Assembly (NCBI GenBank): GCA_944470555.2
Contig: OX104127.1
Coordinates: 90,792,708-90,856,707, forward strand
Direction: 5' to 3'
DNA length: 64,000 nucleotides
Source: Heterobilharzia americana
Lineage: Eukaryota; Platyhelminthes; Trematoda; Strigeidida; Schistosomatidae
Part shown: piece by piece, positions 43,183 to 55,379 of the stretch
How the letters are laid out: every line of letters begins with the position of its first letter
How positions within the stretch are numbered: position 1 is the first letter of the stretch
Position numbers and translations under genes: made by a program
Notes under the pieces: model-generated
What the model was told of the DNA's origin: nothing
Database searches by the model: none
Seen by the model: the letters and a program-made list of their open reading frames with translations, nothing else

Positions 43183-45139
43183 TGTTACTTAAATTATTAT
43201 GTTTGTCCTAGCAGTCTTCGGTGTAATATACATTGACTTGACAGGTGAATGTGTAGTCAGATTATTCGAAACGTACTGAGCAAATATATCACATTGTTCA
43301 AATAAACTTTGTCTTTGAATTGCTCTATTAAAACCCATGTTTGGTCAAATGATGAAATATTTATTATTCTCTGTTTGTTAACTAATAAAAAGAAGGAAGT
43401 ATGTTAGTGTCATACCTCATTTTATGTAAGTTGAACTCTTTGGCAGTATCCAAAAATTTCGCTCCTGCGAATGTGAAAAATATTTGAAGTTGTGAGGGAT
43501 TAGGTGCTAGATTTTGGGAGTCTGTGAGTAGAAAGCGTTGAATTTGGGTTCTAAACTTATCGTGACTTATGCGCGAAAGGCATCTAAAAGGACAATGATA
43601 GTGATATTCTGCTGGTGACTAAATTGCCTAACTTACTGATTTGATGATGACTTTTGAAGAAATAAGGCCATTACTAGGCCTCTTTGAGACTAAGGTGTGC
43701 ATACGAAATCGATCACTTGATGTCTATGGTGAAGATTCTAAGCGTCATTTGATCAACGCTGACAAAAATGCACCTACAAAAAATCCAGAGCACTGCAGTA
43801 TCGTGTTACATAAGGGTAACGTACTATACATGTTCCAGTAAGCGTTGACCATTTAGGACTTCTTGGATACACTGGTTGTCATCTGGAAACTATTTTGTGA
43901 AGATATGAAAAAAAAAACACCTAAATTCTGCCATTGTTAAAAGGCTGGAGAAGATCGGAAGGAAGCCCTGGACTTAGGTTTATTGCTAGCTGTCATTCGT
44001 TAGCAAGGTGAGTCTGAGACCTCTATGGAAGTGACTTCCTATGTGAGGTTCAGACCTCCTTCACCCAGTATTGTAATCAGCGACATTACTACTTAGCTAT
44101 TCGGGCTGTGACTGACCTCCTGTATTACATACATGGATCGGTTGCTGCAGAGCAATCAGTCACATGTGCTGATCGAATTCTGTCCATCATTTTGCAAAAT
44201 GACCATCAAGCTGGGAACCTTTTATTTCAAGTTCCTCGAATTGTATTTGTGATTGAATAGATTTGACTGGAAATAATCACTTTTAGTAGATCTGAATATT
44301 TCAGACATTTCTGAAAAAAAAGAATTCTCGAAATAAAAACAGACTCATATTACTCTACACTAATCAATGTTATGATTATATTTAGGATTAAGTTTGCCGG
44401 TAATTTGAAACCTTATGCTCTAAAATGCTAACAGACTAACATAGGAGTAAAACTTGGACACTATGGTCGACTGTAATTCCATGTTAGTTTGTTTATTAGT
44501 GTCGCACACCGAAACAGTATCATTTACTGGATAGCATTTGGAACATAATTTATTATCCATGTTCATATCAGGTAGCTCCACAACTTTGAGACAGAGTTTA
44601 TACCGTCCTAATTTTCTCTCCTTCTCCGTGATGACAAGAGTAGTAGAAATTCTCAAGTATATTGGATAAGTATAGAAGCACTTTGATTGCATGTATTTAT
44701 TATTGATTCGATAAACTTAGATTCGGTTATCAATCTCTCCTCCACCCAACTAAGTCAGCTTTTAATACTGTCGTTCTATCCCAACCTGTTATGTGATTCT
44801 GTGTAACTGAGTGCAGAGCTGTGCCGACCTTTCCTCAAAATTCCTTCTCTCTTATTAGGATCTACCAATCTTGATTTAAGTAAGTTTTTTGCTCTGTTAT
44901 TCCAATGTACCCTGGTCGACTACTCTGACCTATTCATTTGACCTCTGCTACTCTTGTCATCAGAAACAAGCATAGAAAATTAGAAATATAAAAGCCATCC
45001 CACAAAGTTGTTGAATTATCTATCATGGATATGACCAATGAAATGTGTCCGAAACGTTATCCAGTAAACGATACTGTTTCAATGTGTGACGTTTCTAACA
45101 AACAGACTAAAATGGAATATTTTCCTAAGAAAAAATTAT
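43183..45139 (-). repeat. Spacer of arm P' (mirror of 14496-16466)
   Basis: Contains the mirrored PLE terminal-type block (43183-43335), the 66-aa frame (43641-43841, plus strand), the S4 SINE (about 43975-44120) and two family Y copies (44415-44895 and 44930-45120), including the 90-aa frame at 44420-44692. It is nearly identical to the left spacer by eye. Confidence 0.82.
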
Positions 45140-45740
45140 TACTTCCATTTGGATATGTTCAACTCTCTACCTCAACATCATAGATTTTGAAAAGACCTTC
45201 GACAGCGTCGGACGACAAATAATTTGGAAACTGCTTCAACACTACAGTTTTAGTGCCACAAACCCTAATCAACCCCCATTCAACAGTGTTACGCTGTATG
45301 ATGCTAAGTGCCAAGCGATTCACAACACAATGGAAAGCTCAGTGATGTTTTCAAAGTGAAGACAGACGAGAGTAAGACAAGGTTGCCACCTACTATCACC
45401 GATCACCTTCCTCATTGTGGTTGACCGGACTGGACTGGTCATGCAACAAACTGTGAGAAGTTAAAGGATGAGCATACGCTGTTTCACTGATAAAATACCC
45501 TAGGAGATTTGGATTTCTCCCACGATTATGATTTATGTCTAATGTCTTGTCACACAAACTAGAGAAACAAGAAACGGAAACCAACAAGTTGACAGAAGAG
45601 GCAGCGAAGACGTGACTCCAAGTGAACGTAAAGAAGACAGAGGTGATGAAGATAGGTAACCACCAATCACTAACAACGGAAGAAACCTAAAGAAAGTAAT
45701 CTCTTTCACCTACCTAGGCAAGGTAGCATCGTTTCAACTA
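45140..45740 (+). mobile_element. RTE fragment R6 (mirror of part of R4)
   Basis: Starts at NIIDFEKTFDSVGRQIIW (RT motif A region, near 45165), passes a palm segment with the catalytic region degraded, and ends in TYLGKVASFQL near 45710. It lacks the 3' 700 bp that R4 has, so the duplication end lies inside the RTE sequence. Confidence 0.82.
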
Positions 45741-46004
45741 TCTGTTTTTCATATTTCTTTCCCTTTGAAAACTCAAAACAGCTAAAATGAATGTCATTCA
45801 CTTTCCTTATATCACCCAAGACTGACATGCATATTTCCATCGTAAACTATTTCTCACTTTTACTTACATTACTTTCCGATTCTCAGGCAAAAATATTTCT
45901 TGATAAACATAACTACTTAGTCACTGGAATCATGTAAGTCAATGTATCTACCTTCTTTCAATTGGTCATGTAATTTTTTTCAGAAATAAACAAATGTTCG
46001 GTAA

Positions 46005-46115
46005 ACTAATGATAGATAGTGATTAACAGTGAAATCCAAGAACCTTGTTTCCTCCTATATACGACTCGTCAGATGAAGGTATCTGCCTCCCAATGAGTGA
46101 TATTGCCATTGAATT
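46005..46115 (-). repeat. S2 SINE with hammerhead relic, minus strand
   Basis: On the minus strand the first core box CTGACGA and GAAA are both intact, with GTTC before TTGGATT. Stem II is disturbed (GTCG with GGAG). It is paired with an opposite copy immediately to its right. Confidence 0.65.
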
Positions 46116-46245
46116 GGTAGATCTTCGTTACAAGTCCCAGTGGGAACAACACTGCTAGCTGGGAATCAGATATATGAAGCTGGAACGTCTCAAATGTAAC
46201 GGTGGGTGCGCGCAATATGCCACTACTGGCCATCATCCACCACAA
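46116..46245 (+). repeat. S2 SINE relic, plus strand
   Basis: AAGTCCCAGTGGGAACAACA, then GAAGCTGGAACGTCTCAAAT, and GCCACTACTGGCCATCATCC. The hammerhead core is destroyed. With 46005-46115 it forms an inverted pair. Confidence 0.6.
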
Positions 46246-46439
46246 TTTCCAAACATGAATTACTGGCAATACTGAATCATCCACACGAGAGCCTATATGC
46301 AGATAGTGACCAATTTATACTCCATCAAATTCTTCCCTTTCAGTTTAATTTCACGTTTTTAGTGTCTTCTGCATGCATCATGAACTCTCAAAAGTTTTGA
46401 AAGTGTATTCGAACTATACTTTTCAATACTAAGAACAAA

Positions 46440-46798
46440 AATAAGAAAAAACGCTACACCCGTTGGAAATGGATATGTAAATGCTCAAAAATGAAGTAGA
46501 TCACCGTATCTAGGATACCTGCATGAGACTAAATTTCTGTCCTAGCTGAGCGAACTGCCACCATCAAAATTACACTCAATTTTCTGTTCATTTCAGATTC
46601 AAGACAACATGCTTATGTAACACCAGCTGCTCATTTCACACTTATCACTTCAATACTGTTTTATTAACACTATGCAGACGTAGTGATTATTTCTTTTAAA
46701 TATATTGTACGCAAAGCGAACTCGTTGGGATATTCCATGCTGAAAATTCTATACTGTATCATACTTGTTGTTGAGAATAAAGTGATTATTATTATTAA
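46440..46798 (+). repeat. Dispersed repeat family X with TTA tail
   Basis: Best-ended copy: it closes with GAATAAAGTGATTATTATTA. An AATAAA-like signal followed by a TTA run resembles an RTE-type 3' end, so X may be a non-autonomous partner of an RTE. The internal blocks AACACCAGCTGCTCATTTCA and CATGCTGAAAATTCTATA are shared with the other copies. Confidence 0.65.
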
Positions 46799-47149
46799 TT
46801 TACCAGACTATCTTTTTTACCGTCACATTTATTACTAGTAATATAATTTTATCTCCCCTATATTTATGACAATAAATATAATGATAAGATAATTTATATT
46901 CTCTTTCGTCTATTACTGATGCAAAACGTAGTGTGGGTTCACATCCACTTATATAACCAACGCAGAAGTAGAGGTGAATTAGCATTTTGAGACATTTCAC
47001 CGCATATTCAATCTGTTTACTGTATGATCCAATGTATGTTTTTGCGATTCTTCGCTTACTATTAAATACCATAGAGGATTGAGAATTTTTAAGCATCTGA
47101 GAACTATTTCATCACGGCTATACATGTTTCATGCTGGTCAGCAGTGTAC
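46799..47149. other. No recognised gene
   Basis: Contains a 98-codon minus-strand frame (46800-47096; ends DKIILLVINVTVKK) with no recognised domain. I see no promoter, tail or context that supports it. Confidence 0.4.
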
Positions 47150-47560
47150 TGTTTGCATTTTAAACGATTTATTAGATTTATTACACAGTGGGACAGTATT
47201 ATTTACTGGATTACTGTTCGGACACAGTTTATTGTCCATAATCATATCAAAGTAATTACACAACTTGGAGACATGCTTTATGTAGTTCTAGTTCTCCTAC
47301 CTTCTTTGTGATATGGGTAGTAGGATTCTCCAGGTATGAGGAACAGGTAGTCACTCATTCCTGTTGCATATATTGCGAGTTTATTGGATAAACGAAGATT
47401 CGGTTATCAGTCATTTGTTCCACTCCACCAAGTTAATCTCAAAGACTTTCATCCTGTCCCATTCTGTTATAAGGTCTTGTGTATTTGCATGCACAGCTAT
47501 ATGCGAGCTTGCTTCTAAATTCCTTATCTCACTAGGATCTACCAATTTTGTCTCATTCAA
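47150..47560 (-). repeat. Repeat family Y, minus-strand copy
   Basis: The minus strand reads MIMDNKLCPNSNPVNNTVPL near 47235-47180, matching the DNKLC...PVNDTV pattern of 14957-15229. The upstream part also matches (ACCGAATCTTCG, GGTAGATCCTAGTGAG). Confidence 0.65.
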
Positions 47561-48059
47561 ATATTTAGCGATGGTGTTAGATCCGAATAGAAATCGTTCT
47601 AAATCCAGACATACTAACGCTTATGACTTGCAGCATAGATTCGATTATGTACATCTTTCTGACAATCAATGAGAAACTAGTTAGTTTTGATGTAATTAGT
47701 TTGCATACTAGCATACCTACTGGTGTGGTGAACGAAGTAGTTGGAAATAATCTAAATAATGACCACGAGCTTGCATTATGAACTAAGGTATCAGTAGACG
47801 ATATCATGTTAGGAGTACAGATATGCCTAACTTCCACAATCTTTAAGTTTCACAATTAAATATACAAACACCAGGAGTTGCCATTCGATCACCAATATCT
47901 CCGAAATACATTTGGTCTACGGCAAACAATGTTTTGTATGTTGTTGTTAACATTCTTCTCCGAATACATTTTGATATTGCAATGTGAACATGTTAATCAT
48001 ACGTCTCAAATGTGAAGGCAATTTAGGCAGTTTGTAACCAAAATATTTAGCGTTAACAC
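47561..48059. other. AT-rich stretch, nothing recognised
   Basis: Short frames only; the 86-codon minus-strand frame at 47577-47837 has no motif I can name. Confidence 0.45.
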
Positions 48060-48960
48060 ATGTGAGGGATGGCTTTAAGGGTCACTCTAGCTACTGATGA
48101 GACAGCCAATCACGTTCCTTTATTTTATGGGAAAGTACTTTCCCAGGAGAAAAACAGAAGCCTGATTGGTCTTTCTAGCAGTTGCTATGGTAGCCTTTAA
48201 ATTCAATTGGTGCGAATGCAGTTTACTTAGGCTTCAACGCCTAAAAATATCAAGCGTATTTGGTTAGCTACTTAGCAATGATGGTGTATTAGCGAATGAA
48301 CGGTATTTCAACCGTATAGGTGATAACTATTCAGAGACGAGGTTGCTTGTCACCATTTTGCTTCATTATTTGGCAGGGCTCGTTCTGTGGTTGGTATTTT
48401 TGGATCACCTGATCAACTTTAAATGCCGCCTTAACATCTGTAGCAATAACCATTTAGGTTTTGATATTCCATCTAGATAGGTGGTTTTTTATATAATACT
48501 GAAGTTTTATTGGTTATTTCAGTTGTTGCTATGGTTAGCCTTTGAAGTCACTCTTAAAATCAGGGCAACGGGCAAAGTAATCAATCAAACAGAGTTCTAT
48601 TTGGTTATTTCAGCTGTTGCTGGGGCATCCTTTAACGTTAGGGCTCATTTTAGTGGACGACCTTAAAAGCCACCCTAGCAACAACTGAAATGACGAATTA
48701 ACCTTTTCTATTTGATGAAAATCTGCCTTCCCAACCGAAATGAAAAAACCTAATTTGTGAGTGAGTGAGTTTACAGAGCATCCAAGCTACAAATGGAGTG
48801 ACCAATTAAGTTTCAGTATTCTATGAAAATCTACCTTCCCGGCCATAATGGTGAGGCCTAATTGGTCATTTTTGATTGCTGCTAGGGTGGCCTTAAAAGT
48901 CACCCTGGTGGTTTTCATCGTTCTTTGGGTGGCTTTTAAATTCGCCCCTAAATGAAGTGA
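48060..48960. repeat. Array of short inverted units (foldback-like)
   Basis: At least six related segments alternate in orientation. A typical unit reads CAGTTGTTGCTATGGTTAGC then CTTTGAAGTCACTC. Plus-type units lie near 48170, 48515, 48605 and 48875; minus-type units lie near 48066, 48660 and 48775. A second shared element, GAAAATCTRCCTTCCC, occurs near 48715 and 48825. The pattern suggests a foldback or MITE-type repeat. No transposase is visible. Confidence 0.6.
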
Positions 48961-50029
48961 AATTTAGTAATTCTGATATTCTCGACTTTCGACTTTTTAT
49001 TGTTATGACAATACATTGTGTTGTAATCTCTGTGTGTTGACAAAAAGGCAACAAAGTTTTTCTGAGCATTTCGCCACAGTAGTCACAGCTTCATCAGCAA
49101 AACATTCCACACTAGCCAGATTACATTGCATCATAATTTGGTAATGATGCAAAGAATCTTGGAGCTGAACTTGTTGTACTACATTTGTTACAAATATAGT
49201 CTGCATAATTATAACTTATCTGTCAGTTCTATAGCTCTTTGTCTTTCCTATTCATGGGGATTCTTTTAAACATGATTCGCCTAGTGATAAAATAGGACGC
49301 ATTGGAAGTTAGTTAAGCTAGATGATTCTCACTGAGCTTCATTTTTCTATACGATTGTACAGACGTGCCTTTAATTCATCAACGAACGTTTCAAGCAACA
49401 ATTTTTCGAATATGCTGAATAAGTGGTGCTAATAGTGCTGATGTACAATTACATTTTAAAAAGCCACGATCGACCAAGATTCATTGCTTGCTGAAATTCA
49501 TCAGTATAACATAAAGTTACAAATTCGACTTTCATACTACAAATTTTCTTATGAAAGGGATGACAGTTTACCTGTTTCAGATCAGTCTGTTCGTGGAAAA
49601 GTGAGTGATGGTAAACATTACAGATGTGTTACGTTGATATCAACGTTACTTGCACATATTCACAGTTAAAATTTCTTTCATATACGTGCTAGTTTCATTC
49701 GTAGTAATTTTAGAACCTGCTAGCCACAACCTATACAAATTATCATACTTAACGATCAGGTTATATCGAGGCGTCCACGTAGAAGCCCATATACCAATAG
49801 AGGTCGGACAATTCCATCCAATAAAACAACACAGAATTGCAAGCATATCGGTAAATAGTAATCCTAGAACCTATTGTAAAATGAGACAATTACTCACTGT
49901 GTGGAAAGGCTTAAAACGTTATTTTTAGGGCAGACATGATATTTGATGATTCTTAAATAATGGTACTCGACTTTACAAGATGAAAGATAACGTAACACTA
50001 TGGGCTCCTATGTGGATGCTTTATCAGCG
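48961..50029. other. AT-rich stretch, nothing coding recognised
   Basis: Overlapping short frames at 49646-49928 on both strands have no motif. A segment near 49770-49815 weakly resembles the hairpin at 23190-23300. It ends at arm A'. Confidence 0.45.
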
Positions 50030-51421
50030 TGCTGAATACCAGTCGTTCTGCACTACACGTGCTTACTTTATGGATACACAGTTATGGTGTTCCTTTATGT
50101 TGTACTTTATGACTTCGTATTGCAGTAAAATAGCTATTAAACATTCTAAACTGACTTTGTTTATTGTCATTTTTAAACAAAAATATTTAGCGCAAACTGG
50201 CCTTTTATATGACAACTTTTCTGATCATAGCGCGAGTCGGTCATTTCTTAACCATATCGCATGATCAGAGTCGTATGTAAAAAAATAAAACCGATTTTTG
50301 ACATTGATTCAAAGTTATACTGCTGACAGTTGACTGTATATGTGGAAACAAGCCTGGTTATTCCATTTACCACGACGTTTATGGTGAAACTAAATGGCTA
50401 TTAGTGAAAAGAAATACAATTATACAATGGCGCTGTGAATTTCGCGTATCAGTAGGATGTGAAAGAAATATTTTTAAAATTCTTTCTATGCATTTCTTTC
50501 GAAAGATCGACAGCCTCGTTACTAAATAAGCGGAGAAGTTTACTAAAGTTTTTCTTTCCTGAGTCAAAATATCCAAACACAAACAAGTAAGAAAGTCTAA
50601 GTGTCAGTTCTCCAAATATTTGAGCATATAAAATGGCTTATATTGAGGATGCTGTCTGGAAAAACTAAGAGTGATTTTCGATATGATGATTCAGCTGAGA
50701 ATAGCCATTACTCGACACTATTGAATGGTTCATATCTATTCTATTGAGCATTCTTAGTTAAAAGAACTTTTGATATCAAAACGTCGGCGTATGCTTCCAC
50801 ACAATAAATAATTAATCCTTATCATTTGCTATAGACGAACTGTTCAGTAATGGTAGTATTAACACTGACGTGATTTCGATTGTAATTCCAAGTTACAGAC
50901 TGCTCTTATTTAGAACGGCTGGTGTGATAGTGAAAGCCCAGAAAAGCAACATGAATGATAAGAAACATTTCACTTAGTGTGACAGTACTATTTACTAGAT
51001 AACCTTTTACATAGAATCTACTGTTCATATTGATGTCAAAGGTGACATGAATATGCACAATAAATTCCATTGAAAATGCCATGCAGTAAATATTACTGTA
51101 TCATTGTATACTGTGTCAAAAAGACAAACTAATATGTAACTTATCGTTATGACTGACTTGGTTGTAGCTACCAGTGGAACCTAGAACATACATTTCGCCT
51201 TATTTTGGACTCGTCAGTTGGATGTACCTGTACCCCAGTGAGTGATGATGTTGCCATTGAGAATCGAACCTCGTACCCATCGCTTGAAATACCAAAGAGT
51301 TATCCACCAGACCAATGAGGAAGGATAGCCACCTTTTTAACAACAAACATCAGTTATTATTATTTGTTGATACTTGTGGTTTTCTGCTGTTATACTGGAT
51401 CGAATTCATCGACCACTATTG
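50030..51421 (-). repeat. Inverted arm A' (1.39 kb)
   Basis: Reverse complement of 38413-39806 (lengths 1392 and 1394). It includes the mirrored S2 SINE (51139-51319). Confidence 0.88.
51177..51223 (-). ncRNA. Hammerhead relic in S2 (mirror of 38611-38657)
   Basis: Same core as the copy in arm A (CTGACGA and GAAA), on the minus strand. Confidence 0.6.
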
Positions 51422-52869
51422 AATCTAAGTCAAGCAGTGAAATGAATATGAGGCAGTATCAAGGCATTTGCTTAGGAACCTACAAGTCAATAGGTGTGGA
51501 GCGATTGGATCCTCTGTAACGACGAAGAACTGCAGTATATCATTCATGACATAAGTATCGTTTTCTTATCTGAAATAGAACTTGCTTGCTTTACTACATC
51601 ATTCAGTTGAGATGCACTTAAACCATATCTGTAAGCACTCACAGATAAGTGAATATGCATAACTCTGCCATCCATCATTATATATGACAATCTATTATTT
51701 TAGGAAGCTTATGATTTTATTTGCAATTGTAATTCCCTCTACTCGCATATGCAGCTCCACTATATCGCTCCATAATGTAGAATAACAATTTCACATTTTG
51801 AAATCTACTCATGATGACATATATTTGGAATCATCTAAGATAGCCAGTAGTTTGTCGAACTTGCAACGATGTTTTGTGATGACTTCATTTTACCTTCAAT
51901 CGTCACAAAGTCATGATTACAGAAGTATAATTTAGTTTCTTTGGAACAGATCCTGGTGGTAATGATGAAACTGATTCCTTCAGCCATTTTGAAGATATAT
52001 TTCGAAACTTAGGTTATGATATCAAGATGAATGAAAGATTGTGCTGCAAACGTGTCTACATAAAAGCGAACCTTTGTACTCAAATCACTTTAAATTTCGT
52101 GACAAAACACCTTAGAATCGTAAGCATCTATTGCTAATATAAAATGAAAACAAAGTAGATCACTGGTTTTAGTCAGTCACATCCGACTGATACTAATCAT
52201 GCTGTTCCACATTAACTGACGTCTTTTGCTTCAGCAATCACAATTTCACATTATCTCAAGGAAAAGTTTCTAATCGTAGACACTACGCTTAGTTAGTGCA
52301 GGTTTGTCTATTAACCGCCTACAAACTTTACAACACCCTCAGAAGGTGCTATAAAGCAAACTTCCTGAAAAAGAATATTATTAAGCACTATTTCTAGTCG
52401 ACCGTTAATGACATCGCAGTTTTTATTTTCTACTTATGGTTCTGTTACGAAGTTAATTACTTGTCATGAACTTCAATTTGCATTATAGTTTTAAGAGAAT
52501 TCAACAATTAAATTTCATGATTAAAATTTGACACTGTACACTGATTGATTACCACAGTGTAACCAATTTCAGGTTGTTTACTTGTCTTTGTTGATCAGGT
52601 TTTACTAATGAAAAATTTAACTATTCTCCAGTCCTATCAGAAGTAATTAATCACCCCCAAAGCACAAAAAGGCACATTGATAGTCTGTTTAAACTTCCAG
52701 CTATAAAAAATTCTTTCCAACGAATATATTTCATCTAATTCTTTCTTTTTGGTTATTAATTTTGTTAAATAAAAAAATGTATCATTTAATGTCGGACCAT
52801 TTAAAAGTGTTTTCAAACTTTAAAGCAACTGGTCCCTTTGATAAATTTAAACAGCGTAATGAGAAGACG
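51422..52869. other. AT-rich stretch, nothing recognised
   Basis: No open frame of 60 codons and no named repeat. Confidence 0.5.
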
Positions 52870-53340
52870 AAGATTATCTGAAACATGTGATGTATTAGCG
52901 CTATACATTTCGAACAATCTGATCACACATGGACTTGTCGAACTATTTATATGAAAATTTACGAAAAGGTCAATGAAGTTAATAGGAAACATAGGAATAG
53001 GAAGGGATAGAAAAGGAAAAGAAAAACCTTATTCTTGGTATGAAAATTAAAATCAATACTACCAAGGTAGGTTCAACGTGAGTACAAATTGTTTTTGTAT
53101 ACATAAAGGGGGTTTAAATTTACGGATGGCAAGAGCTTCAATAAATTTAAGCACTCGGCTCTGACCACTTTTATGTAGTACTTTAAAGGCTGTTTTCATG
53201 TCTATCCTATGGTTAGTTTCTAGTATATGTTTAGCGATAGACGAAGATGGATGTTTGTCACCTGCACTTATCGGATCTGTTGAGGTCATTTGTTTTTGTA
53301 ACCACTTAGGTACATGTTCAGCCTGTTGTTTCATAAGCTA
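52870..53340 (-). mobile_element. PLE 3' end fragment, minus strand
   Basis: Endonuclease C-terminus followed by 3' UTR and a terminal block (52870-52950) with GTTCGAAATGTATAGC on the minus strand. This block is shared with PLE4's 5' end in opposite orientation. The 5' side is truncated within the endonuclease, at the boundary with a family X copy. Confidence 0.78.
53059..53334 (-). pseudogene. PLE GIY-YIG endonuclease C-terminus, uninterrupted
   Basis: A 91-codon frame without stops. It reads AEHVPKWLQKQM, SSSIAKHILETNHRIDMKTA (the 'siakHi..tgH.id' segment) and RVLKFIEALAIRKFKPPL, with the conserved Glu in FIEALAI, then CIQKQFVLTLNLPW to the stop. These are the last three quarters of the PLE endonuclease; the YIG motif is lost by truncation. 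It is the best preserved PLE protein piece in the window, suggesting a younger insertion than PLE4, whose equivalent segment has degraded. Confidence 0.82.
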
Positions 53341-53715
53341 AGAACGAAACTATGGAAAAAACGTTAAACCGTATGGGATTGGACATATAAATGGTCAAAA
53401 ATACAGCAAAGTACTATTCCTAGAATACCTATATTGAATTGCAGATTTTTGTACTGGCTGATTCAACTACCACCACCATAATTACAATCGATTTTTTATT
53501 CAACCCCAGATTCAAACCAGATGGTAATATAACACTACCTACCCGTTTCACATTGGTCCCTTCAATTCTGTTATTATTAACAGTATTCAGACGCGGAAAT
53601 TATTTTTTTTTAAATATTGTACGGACAGCGTTTTGTTAGAATATTACCTGCTGAAAATTCCACAATATATTGCATATGCTGCTTGGAATAAAACGATTAT
53701 TGTTACTTTTATTAT
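53340..53715 (+). repeat. Dispersed repeat family X, plus-strand copy
   Basis: AACACTACCTACCCGTTTCA, TACCTGCTGAAAATTCCACA and GAATAAAACGATTATTGTTA, in the same order as 46440-46798. It abuts the truncated PLE. Confidence 0.7.
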
Positions 53716-54149
53716 TATCATTACTTTATTAATGTCTCATACTGCAGCGTCATATAACGCTGTTTCGGAGATTCGTTGCCAATATGTGCTAAGAAACAGG
53801 AAACTTAGTTGTGGACTACCTCCAAAGACTCAACATCAAGTTGATGTAGTATTAGTTCTCTTGATCCGTAACAAAATGAAGTGTATTTTACACTCTCTAT
53901 ATTTAAGATATAATAACTTTCTAAAAAAAGACAAAAACAATCTGTTCGAGAAGTAAATCCGTCTTTTCGACTTCACTGCATGTTATCGACTAACAATGGT
54001 TATTCTAGATAACACCAGAATGACTGATCCTCTTTAACTTTGGGATAAAAGTAAATTTGTAAATAGACAACAAAATAGTATCTTGAAAAGTTTTTTAGAA
54101 AGTTAAGAATTAGTAAAACATTCAGAACAAGCAAGATAAATGACGTTTG
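53716..54149. other. No recognised gene
   Basis: A 107-codon frame (53633-53956) starts within family X and runs into AT-rich sequence; no motif can be named. Likely a chance frame. Confidence 0.4.
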
Positions 54150-55260
54150 AAATTCAATGAACTTATTCTTTCACGCTTCTACGGCAGACCAAAAATCCGC
54201 AATCCAAATATCTCTCTACAACCCACTGTTTCATTGTCAAGCACTCTAGCGTACAATCTGTCTAAAGAATTCTTCAGAAAACTTTAATATCTTGTAGAAT
54301 AATACAACCACTTTATCAAATCTTTGACACAATTTTTAGAAAAAATCTAGCATATTTATGATGACAACGATGAACTGATGGCATTTTTCAACATTACACC
54401 TTGATGCACCTCACATGAACCGAAACTGACCAAGTGTACAGTAGCTCCTCCCCCCCCCCCCACCAATGATATATATCTCTTGGTACGCATGTGCACGTAT
54501 ACATATAAGTTTGATAGAACTAATTGGCTTATACCTTACAACATATTTCCAGTTCAGCGGTCACATCTAGAAACAGACGCGAAGAAACACCAATGGAATC
54601 CTTTGTATAAGTTTCGATTGCAGAGGTAGCAATGAAAGGATTGGAAACTGTGGTATTAATGCTGATCAAACTAAAGCTCAAGGTACTGATGTGTGGATGA
54701 CACGTCTGACACCACTAAAAGAAACGAATTGGAAGATGTTTACAGATTATTCAACACAGCTTTTCACTACTTCAAATCCACAACTGAAGAGGAATCAAAT
54801 GACAGACTACCATTTTTAAATGTTCTGATCTGTAGAATGGATTTAGGAAAACTGAAAAATGAAGTATACAGAAAACCAACTCACATGAATCAACTCCTCT
54901 ATTACAGCAGCCACAGCCAAACAAAACAAAAAGTAATATGCGTAGAAACGTTGTTCAAAAGAGTGAAGACACACTGTAGTACAGAGACCATACTCGAAAA
55001 ATAGGAAGACTATTTACAACTTTTTCAGAAGGACATCTGTCCATACAACTTTATCAGAGGATGTTTGATTAATTCACCTTCAACTGGAAATTAATTCCTG
55101 ACAACCAACAAATGGATTGTCTTACCTAACTTAAAGTACGTCTGTGAGACGGTAAGTGGATTACTGAAATCACCTGGAATTGTTGTGGTTCGCAATGCTA
55201 AAATTTCTTTATACTCTCTGTTATGCAGGCAGAAAGACACAATAGCAAAGTAACAAAAGC
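54150..55260 (+). pseudogene. PLE6 reverse transcriptase remains
   Basis: FYGRPKIRNPNISLQPTVSL near 54175, then STLAYNLSKEFFRKL near 54245; both match PLE3's LHKPDIPLRPIFSL and PGTPTYNASRELSRKL. Sequence between about 54310 and 54690 does not show motifs A to C. The frame 54693-55004 reads DRLPFLNVLICRMDLGK and VYRKPTHMNQLLYYSS, then VICVETLFKRVKTHC. After a stop, WIVLPNLKYVCETVSGLL near 55113 matches the PLE 'LPYi..vSE' segment. A replaced or deleted catalytic core makes it inactive. Confidence 0.82.
54450..54461. repeat. Poly-C run
   Basis: Twelve consecutive C, conspicuous in this AT-rich window, inside the region where PLE6 lost its RT core. Confidence 0.95.
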
Positions 55261-55379
55261 CAAACAATTTCTACAACATAAACTCTATAAATAGCGAAAA
55301 CCACGAACTCTGACAGAGTGATGGTCCTCTTAGTATCCACCTATATGAACATCATCTGCAGAGAAGTATCATGAAATAT

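Larger units (their letters stand above)
39893..45740 (-). repeat. Large inverted duplication, right arm P'
   Basis: Inverted counterpart of 13906-20183. Centre-to-centre distance is about 26 kb, and 19.7 kb separates the arms. The duplicated spacer holds the 66-aa and 90-aa frames with identical translations in both arms. Confidence 0.85.

Noticed and set aside
13906..45740. Paired 66-aa and 90-aa proteins as evidence of conserved genes
   Set aside because: Their identity is explained by the recent inverted duplication and says nothing about selection.
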